Below, piece by piece: positions 23,661-36,710 of a stretch of 64,000 nt of DNA (position 1 is its first letter; each line of letters opens with the position of its first letter). The stretch is from Phytoseiulus persimilis (taxonomy: Eukaryota; Arthropoda; Arachnida; Mesostigmata; Phytoseiidae): NCBI GenBank assembly GCA_037576195.1, contig CM075103.1:32572723-32636722 (forward strand). Reading direction: 5' to 3'. A program made the translations under genes and the position numbers. Below the pieces are notes generated by a model. That model did no database searches. It saw only the letters and a list, made by a program, of their open reading frames with translations, and had not been told where the DNA came from.

Positions 23661-23971
23661 TTTCATGCACGGATCATTTCAAATACACCGCTTAGATATT
23701 CGAGCATGCGTTTTCCGGTACCCACGGTTCGCCATGGGAAACACAAACAATATCGCTACATCGAGGACATCTGGGGATGTGAATCTGGGCGGGATAATTT
23801 TTCGTAATCCGGGATTACGGAAAAACATTTCCGTAAGCCGTTATACGGAAAACCATGTCTACACCACATCCGGGGATCTTCGCTAAGAGCCCGCCGTCGA
23901 ATAAACGACTCCGTCAATAGGAGTCGCTTGTTTCAGAATCGATACGGACTTCGACCGTAGCCGATTCTCAC

Positions 23972-25271
23972 GTTCTGCGCCACCCCGCTCCGTTTAGAGC
24001 GGAAAAGTCGCGGTTCAGCGAGGCTTTGAGCTGTGTCTCCCACGAGATCATAACCAGTTCCACCCCAATGTTGTTAAATCGCCAAAAGCATTGGTTGCTT
24101 TGAGACGTGGAATCCCCTGAGAAATAGTTGTGGAACGATGTCATTTCCTGGATGCATTCGGGACTCGGAGTCGTCAGGGACAGCAGCCTGGAATCAATCA
24201 TTCGAAAGCCTTTCAAGCGGGCGATGATGGACCGAAACGGAGGAGACTCACCTCTACGTGAGTTCATATCGCTCTGCAATCACAAGCCTCGATTGATCGG
24301 ATAGTATCGGCACTCGTCTGCAAAGCCCGAACCTCGCAACTTACTGTCGATCGGAAACGCTTTTCGGTGTCATCCATCCAATCCTCGGCGACAATGGATG
24401 TGATGGTATGAACTGTGTGTTGCTCAAGAAGGAATGAAGTCTTAATTTGGTTATTGTGGTCTCGCCTGGCTCCCGCTATAAGCTTTTCATGGAGGTTCTC
24501 ACACGAAATCCCCCGTTCAACGAGGGCTTCTTATCGCTGATGGATAATGTGGCTCTATTCCGATGAGAGCTATCAGATGACCACAGCGCAGGGGAAGCAG
24601 AACCGAGAGAAGTGATAAGTTCGGGATGGATCCCTCGTTGTGATCGACGATGGGTTCTGTGGAAGAGGATTGTGGCAAATGGTAGTACAAATACGTTGCG
24701 ATTCATCCTCTCCGGAAGGCAGCGTCTGTACTTGCGAATGGATGCCGAGCTGAGATGTTCTCAAACCCCGGTCGTGGAAGCCATCATTGATGGCTCGAGG
24801 ATACCCTGAGCAGAGTTGGTTCACAAGATATAGCGGGATAATTGTTGGTAACATATATGAATCGAAATCTGCGGGGCGATCCGTTGCGCTTTCCTCAGAA
24901 CTTCGCGTTGCAGCGTTGAAAAAGTTCTTGCTCCGACCTTACAAGTAGTCGCTGAGCCGTTACAACGAGGACACTGCCGTAATGAAGGGATTCCGAATTT
25001 CTCACGGAACTGCCGGTGGAGCGGAATTCGGGCGGCTTCCTTGAAACCGGCTTGTACAACGACAGCAAGGTCGAACAAGGCGCTATCTATGGGCTCGTTG
25101 CACCGCCTCCGACAATCTGATGTCAGATCAGAAGGTACTATCGGATGGAATGAAGAACCCGTGTTTCGGCAGATAGCGGATAAATATCCATCCGATGACA
25201 ATTCACCGTCTAACTATCGCGAATGCGAGAATCATGAAGTTGCCCGTGGATCGAAAATTGGAGTTCTCACT
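23972..25271 (-). CDS. Unidentified split gene, left copy (partial)
   Basis: Minus-strand exons that keep frame across good splice sites: 25116-24943, 24868-24805, 24656-24503 and 24273-23972, with donors GTAAGG, GTATCC, GTGAGA and GTGAGA. A further open stretch ends at 25271 with a GTGAGA donor (peptide FLVSEKYLGSERA), but its link to the next exon is unresolved. Readable segments include SALFDLAVVVQAGFKEAARI, CPRCNGSATTYFDSYM and FNNIGVELVMISWETQLKAS. I do not recognise the family. The first segments loosely recall the amino-terminal domain of a glutamate-type receptor, which is only a guess. Downstream of 23972 there are only repeats, so the gene appears cut short by insertion. Start, stop and function are unknown. 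Confidence 0.35.
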
Positions 25272-25279
25272 GCCCTCTC

Positions 25280-26817
25280 GGAGCCTAGATATTTTTCACT
25301 GACAAGGAATCGATGTCCTGGATGCCGAGAAACCTCCCCTAGAAATTTCATGATCTTCGTTTTCGGAATGATTACAGAGGGATAGAAAGACGTTATTTCG
25401 GTGCCATATGTCGAGAGCCAAGAGTTGAGGATGGCAGATATCACCTGATGGGACCACAGCAGATACCCATCGGAATCCAAGTCTTCATCGCCCGAAGTCG
25501 GTTCCGAAGTATATTGAAGCCATGATCCACGGGAAACATGGGATATTGTATGAGACATCGGCCTCGACTGTCAAAGTGCTGAAAACGTTATTTTCTCTCA
25601 CATGATAGCACATCGGAGGCTATGGTCGGCTTTGTCGCTCTCGAGTTTCGTCCACATCGTCTGGTTTCCTAACATTTCCCGAATCTATTATACATCCCTA
25701 CAATCCTACCGGCGTTTCTGACTTCATAGCATTCAACTCACGTAACATAACTTCAACCGTCTCCTGATAAGTCTGGAAGGGGAAGCTCGAGAGCCATTCT
25801 CTCTTCTATGCAAACCTGTGGTCTCAGACCAGCGAGCGCATGCGCGCACCGAATCACGATCTTCCGTACGCAACATTGAAGAGCTCATCTTGAAAACCCT
25901 CACACCGCTTGACCCGCGGGAAAGTTTCTCCATAAGCCCGCTGGTAGTTCTGTCAGAACGCAACTGGGTTGAATAGTTAACCTGGTCGTTTCGGGGAGCT
26001 ACAGAAATTCGAAGCAATGGATGCCATAGCAAGCTCTCGTGGTTTAATACATAGTTTAGAGCGTGGAAGCTTCCGCAATCAAATTCCTCATTCGATTTCT
26101 AGCGTGATTCCCAGAGAAGTTATCGTGAATCTCCTGCACATATGATCGCACCAACCGACGGTTTTTTCACGATCTCTCAATATTGTAGTCTTCTCATGAG
26201 TACAAGAATAATCAGATTCCGAGGTCTCCCTTGCGTATTGTGGCTTCGTCACATCCATATACATGAATATGGAATACATAGGTATCATGCTGTTACATCA
26301 TCTGAGATAAGTTGGAAGGTGGAAGTGGCTGATGGAAGTTGGGGAGTCCGGGGCATCAGACTGGATGTCCGCCCCGGGCATCCTCGAAAGTCGGTACGCT
26401 ACTGTTGCACGGCCACAGTTCACTATTTGTTCCGTTTGTTCCGACTTGGATTCGACCCTGGATGGATTTCGGCACACCAGTGTGCCATGGAAGGGGCAAG
26501 AAATCCTCTGGAAACAGCGGGAATGGCTGCATCGACAATTCAACGACTGGAGTAGAATTCAGTACAAAAGCTAGCGCAGGGTCGAGCCTGATCTTGAATC
26601 AGATGAAACCTGACAGGTTCCGAGGCTTCTGACTGTCGCACAGTGCGTACGTAGCTATTTAAGCGGCCCCTGATCTCCCCATGCATTCCAGCTCAGTGGG
26701 AACTCGAGGGAAATATAGTCGTATCCCTATCAGCGCTCGTCGAATCAGAGCTGATTCTGAAAGCCTGAGGCCAATGAGGAAAACACCCACTGATCTCGAG
26801 AAGAGATCACCCGATTT
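25280..26817. other. Part of the tandem unit with no supported gene (also 32966-34503)
   Basis: Frames of 60-137 residues overlap on both strands without paired splice sites. The part next to 26818 may be downstream flank of the gene C terminal exons. Confidence 0.3.
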
Positions 26818-26823
26818 TTTATT
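26818..26823 (-). other. Polyadenylation signal after duplicated gene C exons (also 34504-34509)
   Basis: AATAAA on the minus strand about 310 bases past the stop codon of the gene C terminal exon, present in both copies of the unit. Confidence 0.4.
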
Positions 26824-27130
26824 TCTCAGCCACTCGAAGATCTCCGAGTCGGAGTAGTCATCCTGGGAAGGAGGGTCAAATTGATGGGGAGCATAACCTG
26901 TTGCGATATTCCTGGACTATTATCGAAGTTGTTCTGCGCGGTACCTGTCGATGTCCTCGACAAGTCCTCGACGGACACGCTCCTCGACATTGCATACCGG
27001 CCGGAGCTCCCTCCGAAATTCACGGAACGGTCTCCATTGTATCAGATTTTCCGACTTCATCCTCGATTCAATCAGCCTTCTCGAATATCGGCCCTCGATC
27101 ATGACGACCTGTATCTGCACAAACTCGTTG

Positions 27131-27942
27131 TTACAATCGATGTACCGTGATCTCCCTCTTCCTTCGTGCGATTTTCACCTCATCGAAGCAAAGAATCAAC
27201 AGGAAACATGTCGTGGATACGCCGATTCCAGAGAAGTAAATCATGAAGTGCGCATGGAAATCTCTCAAATGGAGGACGCGTCCTCTGTGCAGCCTCTGAA
27301 CCTCTGGTCCGTCGCCCCCGAGAGCACTTTTCAGATATTTCTCGAAAAGTCCCGATGCCACGATGTGTCCTAAGCTGCGAGAGAATTCACGAGATCTCAG
27401 TGCTGTGCTCCACAAGGAGAGTGCGGATGAAGAGAACTTGACGTTCAGCCAGCAACTCGAGGTTATACCCATATCTCCGCACTGCATAGATATCCGTAAT
27501 GTCGTTGTGAAGTGCTGATTTACATTTTGTTGATTTTTGGCTTCAAGTAGCATTTCTTCTGGAAAGCGAACGCGGTCCCAACGATCGTGAAGAAATCGTC
27601 CGCTGCTTGTAGTTCATTGGCGACATGAAATTCCAATGCGCCCCTTATCAGAGAGGTTTTGCTGTCGACATAGGCATATCTGAAACAAAGCACCGGGACA
27701 TGCATGGGGAATCCATCTTCGTTGAGTCATCTCCGTGAATCAGCAGGTCATTTCAGTTAGATTCGTGCCGAGTGGAGTAAGATCACCACAAGAACCTCTC
27801 GAATTAATAAGAATGGCTCCAACGATATTTACTTCTCTGTGGCTGATTTCCTGATACCTTGCTCCAAGTCTCCAACAACCAGCTCTGGTTTCCGCTCAAT
27901 GAGATCTTTAAGCAACGCGAAAGCCTTGCTATCTAGCGGCTC
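27131..27942 (-). pseudogene. Orphan second set of gene C terminal exons
   Basis: Exons 27942-27833 (110 nt), 27679-27524 (156 nt) and 27374-27131 (244 nt) duplicate gene C exons 9-11, including S2 and TM3 (AHFMIYFSGIGVSTTCFLLI). They have intact splice sites and stop codon but no upstream exons of their own. They lie downstream of gene C's own terminal exons on the same strand, so they could in principle serve as alternative 3' exons, though the protein would be the same. More likely they are unused. Confidence 0.8.
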
Positions 27943-29024
27943 CTGAAACATCCAAGCACGGCACTGAGCGAAATGACTTCCGGTGTGCATGTCGAGGGGT
28001 CAGGGCCAAGTACCGTCACGCTTTCGTTCCCGAAAGTGGTAGAAGTTCTTCGAACGCTATGGTAGCATCTTGGAGTGGAATTTTCACCCGTTCGATCCTC
28101 CGATAGAGGGCTCTCGTACTTATGCGGAGCGGTTTCCCAGCTGATCGGGAGCGAAATTATTGGGGTCGAGCTTGGAAAGGGCGTCTGCGTGCATCACGAT
28201 GCGTCGAAGCATGATTGGCCTTTGTGCATCGATCGAAAAGATCCACCGTGAATTGAAGTGGCCCCATTGGTTCCCGCCTCGCAGTAGCGTAGCGAGGCAG
28301 GAGGCGGTCCGCTCCGGGCATCAGGTCGCTAGGGGCATCAGAATGCCTCCGGAATTTCTCCGGAATCCTCAGAATGGGGGCGAAGTCCGATCGTTGGATC
28401 TGATTTTTCACCCTCTCGACGAACCATCATCTATTTTTCGTCCTCCTTCCTGTTCGACGTTCAGTCTATTTCGTTTTTGTCTCGGATCAGAGATCGAGCC
28501 AACGAAGTTGACAAACCTCGCTGTCCTAACTATCGAGTTGTTCATCACGGATGAGTTCAACTTCGAGGAGTCAATAGAAGATTCGCAGCTCCAGAAGCGA
28601 GGCAAATAACCCTCCAAGAATAGGTAATCCAGTTTCTCATATAATATTCTGGTTGCCCGCATTTGGGTCAGCTCGCGCAAGTTGTCTCCATTCCTCTGAA
28701 GATCTCCATTCCAGATGATCATATTTTATATTTGAGGTTGTCAAAAAACACAGTTAGTACGAATCAAACGCATTCATCTCCTCGGACGTTAAAAAAAAAG
28801 AGGACGGGGCATCAAGGCCGCCCCGGGCATCATGAAGGCTCGCTATGCCACTGGTTCCTCGTTCAAAACCATGACTGGTGCCTGCAGAGCTTCGTCACCT
28901 CTCAAACAAGCAGATCATCCACAGCTGAGAACTCGCGAGACACAGCATACATTCATGCCGCAGCAGACTCGCGATCGTATAGGAACACATTGTGTGAATC
29001 GCGGTTCGACATGAAAGGTAGAAA

Positions 29025-32000
29025 ATTGACGAAGTTATGGCCAAAACAAGATCGGGCTCGAAATTCCCGATTAAAAAAAGCCACCCTGTATATGGACTGC
29101 CGTGCCCCAGGGGGTCGATCACCGACCATCGATTTCTTGGAGCGATTGCGGGACCAATCTGACCTTCACTTTTCAAGTCTGGAAGGGTGATTCCGGGACC
29201 GATCTGACCATTACTTTCCGAGGCCTGGAGGGTGATTCCGGGACCGATCTGACCATTACTTCCCAAGTCTGGAGAGGTGATTCCGGGACTAGACATCATT
29301 ATACGTAGTACGGCGAATGAATTCTCTTATATGAATTCAAATGTTCGGCAATAGTACGGCAAATGAATTCGGTTATATTCCGGGACCAATCTGAACATAC
29401 TCTTCGGAGTCTGAATTGGTGAGTCCGGGATCGACCTGACCATACTTTTTAGACTCTGAGGAGGTGATTCCGGAGTCCATCTGACCATAACAGCATGTAC
29501 CAATCAACCGAATGAGAAGATAGATCCAGAGAAAAGTGTCTCGTGAGCTGGTAGCCGGATAATATAACGATCACAGTGGCCACATGTGTATTATGCGCTG
29601 GCGGTGAAACCGGCATTGCAACCGAGGGCGCAGGCGCGGGATAGAGATCAATAGTGAAAGAGCGATGGCATCCGGGACCAATGTAAAGCAAGAACGCGAC
29701 CGGCTAGAAGAGGAAGAGCCTGCAAGAGGGAAACGAATGAAAAAAGCTCGAGAGTAGAAGAGTAGATTTGCTCGCCGACAAGTTGTGACCGTCCTCAAAA
29801 CGTCCCTTTCTTCCGCTGCCCTAGCGTCCAAGGTGGACTAAGCATCCAGCCCCCGCTCCCAGTTGTGTCCGAGTGAGTTCGTCTTCTTACTCCATGAGTC
29901 GTAGCTCCTTCGTCACCCAGATCTTAAGACCTCACCTAGTGCGAGCTTAGGCAGACAGCGGAAACCTTCGTTACAGTATTGTCAGAGAACAGAGGTATAG
30001 TCACAATACCGAACGGAGCGAGAATCAGGTATCGACCGCTCTCTGATCCACCTTTCGGCTCTCCAGACTCGGCAAAATATTGTCAGATTGGTCCTGGAAT
30101 CAGCCCACCAGACTCAGAAAAGTATGCTCAGATTGGTCCCGGAATCACTCCTCCAGACTCGGAAAAATATGCTCAGGCTGGTGCCGGAATCACTCCTCCA
30201 GACTCAGCAAAATGTTGTCATATGCGTCCTGGAGTCAACCAACCAGACTCAGAAAAGTATGCTCAGATTGGTCCCGGAATCACTCCTCCAGACTCAGAAA
30301 AGTATGCTCAGATTGGTACCGGAACCACTCCTCCAGACTCGGAAGAAGATTGTCAGATTGGTCCCGGAATCACCCCTCCAGACTCGGAGGAATATTGTCG
30401 GATTAGTCCCAGAATCACCCGTCAACACTCGAAAAGTGAAGGTCAGATTGGTGCCGGAATCACCCCCATGTATTCCAGGAGGAACGAGGACAAACTGACA
30501 GACGAAGCCGATCATAAGTAGTAAGGATCCTCGGGTCCGGGGTACGAAAAATGAACTTCCGTAACGGAGTGGTATGTAAATACGTTTGACGTACTCCGTA
30601 CTACGGAAAATGATGTCTATCCGGGACCAATCTGACCATTACTTTCCAAGTCTGGAGGGGTGATCCCGGGACCAATCTGACCTTCACATTTCGAGGCTGG
30701 AGGGGTGATTCCGGGACCGATCTCACCATTACTTTCCCAGGTCTAAGGGGCGATTCCGGGATCAATCTGACCATTACTTCCCAAGTCTGGAGGGGTGATT
30801 CCGGGACCGATCTGACCATTACTTTCCAAGTCTGGAGGGGTGATTCCGGGACCGATCTGAACATTACTTCACCTACCATCACTTCATCGTCATTGACCTA
30901 TGACAAGACACCAAGATTCACCTTATGAAATTCAACGTGAATTCAAATTTCCCTCGCTCCGTGAAAAATCTTAAAGGCCTCCCGCTGCGATTTTTTCGTT
31001 CCCATTTTTTCGTTCCACTCCCAGTTACACCCCAGTAAACACGCCCGAAGAAAAGCGCATTTCTGCGCTAAAAGAAGGCTATCTTTGAGCCGATTTGCGA
31101 AATTCAGTTTCCTACCGATTCACAAAAATAGAAGAGAAAATGATGCGCCAGCTATCGAATGAAAAAAAAAGTTCAGAATCGGATAATTTTTCACTGACTT
31201 ATGAGCGAAAGAAGAGAGAGTAAGAAAACCCCCGACTTATTTTCGTAATCACACTTTGACTATGATTATCAATCATAGTCATAATCCTGATTATGATTAC
31301 ACCCATCTCTATCACGGAAATGAAATTACATGAGACATAGATGATGTTTCATGCACGGATCATTTCAAATACACCGCTTAGATATTCGAGCATGCGTTTT
31401 CCGGTACCCACGGTTCGCCATGGGAAACACAAACAATATCGCTACATCGAGGACATCTGGGGATGTGAATCTGGGCGGGATAATTTTTCGTAATCCGGGA
31501 TTACGGAAAAACATTTCCGTAAGCCGTTATACGGAAAACCATGTCTACACCACATCCGGGGATCTTCGCTAAGAGCCCGCCGTCGAATAAACGACTCCGT
31601 CAATAGGAGTCGCTTGTTTCAGAATCGATACGGACTTCGACCGTAGCCGATTCTCACGTTCTGCGCCACCCCGCTCCGTTTAGAGCGGAAAAGTCGCGGT
31701 TCAGCGAGGCTTTGAGCTGTGTCTCCCACGAGATCATAACCAGTTCCACCCCAATGTTGTTAAATCGCCAAAAGCATTGGTTGCTTTGAGACGTGGAATC
31801 CCCTGAGAAATAGTTGTGGAACGATGTCATTTCCTGGATGCATTCGGGACTCGGAGTCGTCAGGGACAGCAGCCTGGAATCAATCATTCGAAAGCCTTTC
31901 AAGCGGGCGATGATGGACCGAAACGGAGGAGACTCACCTCTACGTGAGTTCATATCGCTCTGCAATCACAAGCCTCGATTGATCGGATAGTATCGGCACT

Positions 32001-35000
32001 CGTCTGCAAAGCCCGAACCTCGCAACTTACTGTCGATCGGAAACGCTTTTCGGTGTCATCCATCCAATCCTCGGCGACAATGGATGTGATGGTATGAACT
32101 GTGTGTTGCTCAAGAAGGAATGAAGTCTTAATTTGGTTATTGTGGTCTCGCCTGGCTCCCGCTATAAGCTTTTCATGGAGGTTCTCACACGAAATCCCCC
32201 GTTCAACGAGGGCTTCTTATCGCTGATGGATAATGTGGCTCTATTCCGATGAGAGCTATCAGATGACCACAGCGCAGGGGAAGCAGAACCGAGAGAAGTG
32301 ATAAGTTCGGGATGGATCCCTCGTTGTGATCGACGATGGGTTCTGTGGAAGAGGATTGTGGCAAATGGTAGTACAAATACGTTGCGATTCATCCTCTCCG
32401 GAAGGCAGCGTCTGTACTTGCGAATGGATGCCGAGCTGAGATGTTCTCAAACCCCGGTCGTGGAAGCCATCATTGATGGCTCGAGGATACCCTGAGCAGA
32501 GTTGGTTCACAAGATATAGCGGGATAATTGTTGGTAACATATATGAATCGAAATCTGCGGGGCGATCCGTTGCGCTTTCCTCAGAACTTCGCGTTGCAGC
32601 GTTGAAAAAGTTCTTGCTCCGACCTTACAAGTAGTCGCTGAGCCGTTACAACGAGGACACTGCCGTAATGAAGGGATTCCGAATTTCTCACGGAACTGCC
32701 GGTGGAGCGGAATTCGGGCGGCTTCCTTGAAACCGGCTTGTACAACGACAGCAAGGTCGAACAAGGCGCTATCTATGGGCTCGTTGCACCGCCTCCGACA
32801 ATCTGATGTCAGATCAGAAGGTACTATCGGATGGAATGAAGAACCCGTGTTTCGGCAGATAGCGGATAAATATCCATCCGATGACAATTCACCGTCTAAC
32901 TATCGCGAATGCGAGAATCATGAAGTTGCCCGTGGATCGAAAATTGGAGTTCTCACTGCCCTCTCGGAGCCTAGATATTTTTCACTGACAAGGAATCGAT
33001 GTCCTGGATGCCGAGAAACCTCCCCTAGAAATTTCATGATCTTCGTTTTCGGAATGATTACAGAGGGATAGAAAGACGTTATTTCGGTGCCATATGTCGA
33101 GAGCCAAGAGTTGAGGATGGCAGATATCACCTGATGGGACCACAGCAGATACCCATCGGAATCCAAGTCTTCATCGCCCGAAGTCGGTTCCGAAGTATAT
33201 TGAAGCCATGATCCACGGGAAACATGGGATATTGTATGAGACATCGGCCTCGACTGTCAAAGTGCTGAAAACGTTATTTTCTCTCACATGATAGCACATC
33301 GGAGGCTATGGTCGGCTTTGTCGCTCTCGAGTTTCGTCCACATCGTCTGGTTTCCTAACATTTCCCGAATCTATTATACATCCCTACAATCCTACCGGCG
33401 TTTCTGACTTCATAGCATTCAACTCACGTAACATAACTTCAACCGTCTCCTGATAAGTCTGGAAGGGGAAGCTCGAGAGCCATTCTCTCTTCTATGCAAA
33501 CCTGTGGTCTCAGACCAGCGAGCGCATGCGCGCACCGAATCACGATCTTCCGTACGCAACATTGAAGAGCTCATCTTGAAAACCCTCACACCGCTTGACC
33601 CGCGGGAAAGTTTCTCCATAAGCCCGCTGGTAGTTCTGTCAGAACGCAACTGGGTTGAATAGTTAACCTGGTCGTTTCGGGGAGCTACAGAAATTCGAAG
33701 CAATGGATGCCATAGCAAGCTCTCGTGGTTTAATACATAGTTTAGAGCGTGGAAGCTTCCGCAATCAAATTCCTCATTCGATTTCTAGCGTGATTCCCAG
33801 AGAAGTTATCGTGAATCTCCTGCACATATGATCGCACCAACCGACGGTTTTTTCACGATCTCTCAATATTGTAGTCTTCTCATGAGTACAAGAATAATCA
33901 GATTCCGAGGTCTCCCTTGCGTATTGTGGCTTCGTCACATCCATATACATGAATATGGAATACATAGGTATCATGCTGTTACATCATCTGAGATAAGTTG
34001 GAAGGTGGAAGTGGCTGATGGAAGTTGGGGAGTCCGGGGCATCAGACTGGATGTCCGCCCCGGGCATCCTCGAAAGTCGGTACGCTACTGTTGCACGGCC
34101 ACAGTTCACTATTTGTTCCGTTTGTTCCGACTTGGATTCGACCCTGGATGGATTTCGGCACACCAGTGTGCCATGGAAGGGGCAAGAAATCCTCTGGAAA
34201 CAGCGGGAATGGCTGCATCGACAATTCAACGACTGGAGTAGAATTCAGTACAAAAGCTAGCGCAGGGTCGAGCCTGATCTTGAATCAGATGAAACCTGAC
34301 AGGTTCCGAGGCTTCTGACTGTCGCACAGTGCGTACGTAGCTATTTAAGCGGCCCCTGATCTCCCCATGCATTCCAGCTCAGTGGGAACTCGAGGGAAAT
34401 ATAGTCGTATCCCTATCAGCGCTCGTCGAATCAGAGCTGATTCTGAAAGCCTGAGGCCAATGAGGAAAACACCCACTGATCTCGAGAAGAGATCACCCGA
34501 TTTTTTATTTCTCAGCCACTCGAAGATCTCCGAGTCGGAGTAGTCATCCTGGGAAGGAGGGTCAAATTGATGGGGAGCATAACCTGTTGCGATATTCCTG
34601 GACTATTATCGAAGTTGTTCTGCGCGGTACCTGTCGATGTCCTCGACAAGTCCTCGACGGACACGCTCCTCGACATTGCATACCGGCCGGAGCTCCCTCC
34701 GAAATTCACGGAACGGTCTCCATTGTATCAGATTTTCCGACTTCATCCTCGATTCAATCAGCCTTCTCGAATATCGGCCCTCGATCATGACGACCTGTAT
34801 CTGCACAAACTCGTTGTTACAATCGATGTACCGTGATCTCCCTCTTCCTTCGTGCGATTTTCACCTCATCGAAGCAAAGAATCAACAGGAAACATGTCGT
34901 GGATACGCCGATTCCAGAGAAGTAAATCATGAAGTGCGCATGGAAATCTCTCAAATGGAGGACGCGTCCTCTGTGCAGCCTCTGAACCTCTGGTCCGTCG

Positions 35001-36710
35001 CCCCCGAGAGCACTTTTCAGATATTTCTCGAAAAGTCCCGATGCCACGATGTGTCCTAAGCTGCGAGAGAATTCACGAGATCTCAGTGCTGTGCTCCACA
35101 AGGAGAGTGCGGATGAAGAGAACTTGACGTTCAGCCAGCAACTCGAGGTTATACCCATATCTCCGCACTGCATAGATATCCGTAATGTCGTTGTGAAGTG
35201 CTGATTTACATTTTGTTGATTTTTGGCTTCAAGTAGCATTTCTTCTGGAAAGCGAACGCGGTCCCAACGATCGTGAAGAAATCGTCCGCTGCTTGTAGTT
35301 CATTGGCGACATGAAATTCCAATGCGCCCCTTATCAGAGAGGTTTTGCTGTCGACATAGGCATATCTGAAACAAAGCACCGGGACATGCATGGGGAATCC
35401 ATCTTCGTTGAGTCATCTCCGTGAATCAGCAGGTCATTTCAGTTAGATTCGTGCCGAGTGGAGTAAGATCACCACAAGAACCTCTCGAATTAATAAGAAT
35501 GGCTCCAACGATATTTACTTCTCTGTGGCTGATTTCCTGATACCTTGCTCCAAGTCTCCAACAACCAGCTCTGGTTTCCGCTCAATGAGATCTTTAAGCA
35601 ACGCGAAAGCCTTGCTATCTAGCGGCTCCTGAAACATCCAAGCACGGCACTGAGCGAAATGACTTCCGGTGTGCATGTCGAGGGGTCAGGGCCAAGTACC
35701 GTCACGCTTTCGTTCCCGAAAGTGGTAGAAGTTCTTCGAACGCTATGGTAGCATCTTGGAGTGGAATTTTCACCCGTTCGATCCTCCGATAGAGGGCTCT
35801 CGTACTTATGCGGAGCGGTTTCCCAGCTGATCGGGAGCGAAATTATTGGGGTCGAGCTTGGAAAGGGCGTCTGCGTGCATCACGATGCGTCGAAGCATGA
35901 TTGGCCTTTGTGCATCGATCGAAAAGATCCACCGTGAATTGAAGTGGCCCCATTGGTTCCCGCCTCGCAGTAGCGTAGCGAGGCAGGAGGCGGTCCGCTC
36001 CGGGCATCAGGTCGCTAGGGGCATCAGAATGCCTCCGGAATTTCTCCGGAATCCTCAGAATGGGGGCGAAGTCCGATCGTTGGATCTGATTTTTCACCCT
36101 CTCGACGAACCATCATCTATTTTTCGTCCTCCTTCCTGTTCGACGTTCAGTCTATTTCGTTTTTGTCTCGGATCAGAGATCGAGCCAACGAAGTTGACAA
36201 ACCTCGCTGTCCTAACTATCGAGTTGTTCATCACGGATGAGTTCAACTTCGAGGAGTCAATAGAAGATTCGCAGCTCCAGAAGCGAGGCAAATAACCCTC
36301 CAAGAATAGGTAATCCAGTTTCTCATATAATATTCTGGTTGCCCGCATTTGGGTCAGCTCGCGCAAGTTGTCTCCATTCCTCTGAAGATCTCCATTCCAG
36401 ATGATCATATTTTATATTTGAGGTTGTCAAAAAACACAGTTAGTACGAATCAAACGCATTCATCTCCTCGGACGTTAAAAAAAAAGAGGACGGGGCATCA
36501 AGGCCGCCCCGGGCATCATGAAGGCTCGCTATGCCACTGGTTCCTCGTTCAAAACCATGACTGGTGCCTGCAGAGCTTCGTCACCTCTCAAACAAGCAGA
36601 TCATCCACAGCTGAGAACTCGCGAGACACAGCATACATTCATGCCGCAGCAGACTCGCGATCGTATAGGAACACATTGTGTGAATCGCGGTTCGACATGA
36701 AAGGTAGAAA
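29025..36710. repeat. Tandem unit, right copy (7686 bp)
   Basis: Head-to-tail second copy. Identity is lost after GGTAGAAA at 36710. I noticed one substitution against the left copy, C at 23509 versus T at 31195; other differences may have escaped an eye comparison. Such similarity means a very recent duplication or a doubled segment in the assembly. Confidence 0.95.
31658..32957 (-). CDS. Unidentified split gene, right copy (partial)
   Basis: Same exons as the left copy at +7686: 32802-32629, 32554-32491, 32342-32189 and 31959-31658, plus the open stretch ending at 32957. I saw no difference between the copies in the exons. Confidence 0.33.

Larger units (their letters stand above)
21339..29024. 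repeat. Tandem unit, left copy (7686 bp)
   Basis: The sequence from ATTGACGAAGTTATGGCC onward repeats at +7686. All open frames inside translate identically in both copies. The junction at 29021-29030 (GTAGAAAATTGAC) shows 3-4 bases of A microhomology. The left breakpoint lies in the ACAGGGTG element and the right one in a gene C intron. The unit holds minisatellites, an unidentified split gene and the last three exons of gene C. Confidence 0.95.

Noticed and set aside
28408-28722. 104-aa minus frame in the gene C intron, also at 36094-36408
   Set aside because: It looks somewhat protein-like but has no splice partners and a competing 149-aa frame on the other strand.
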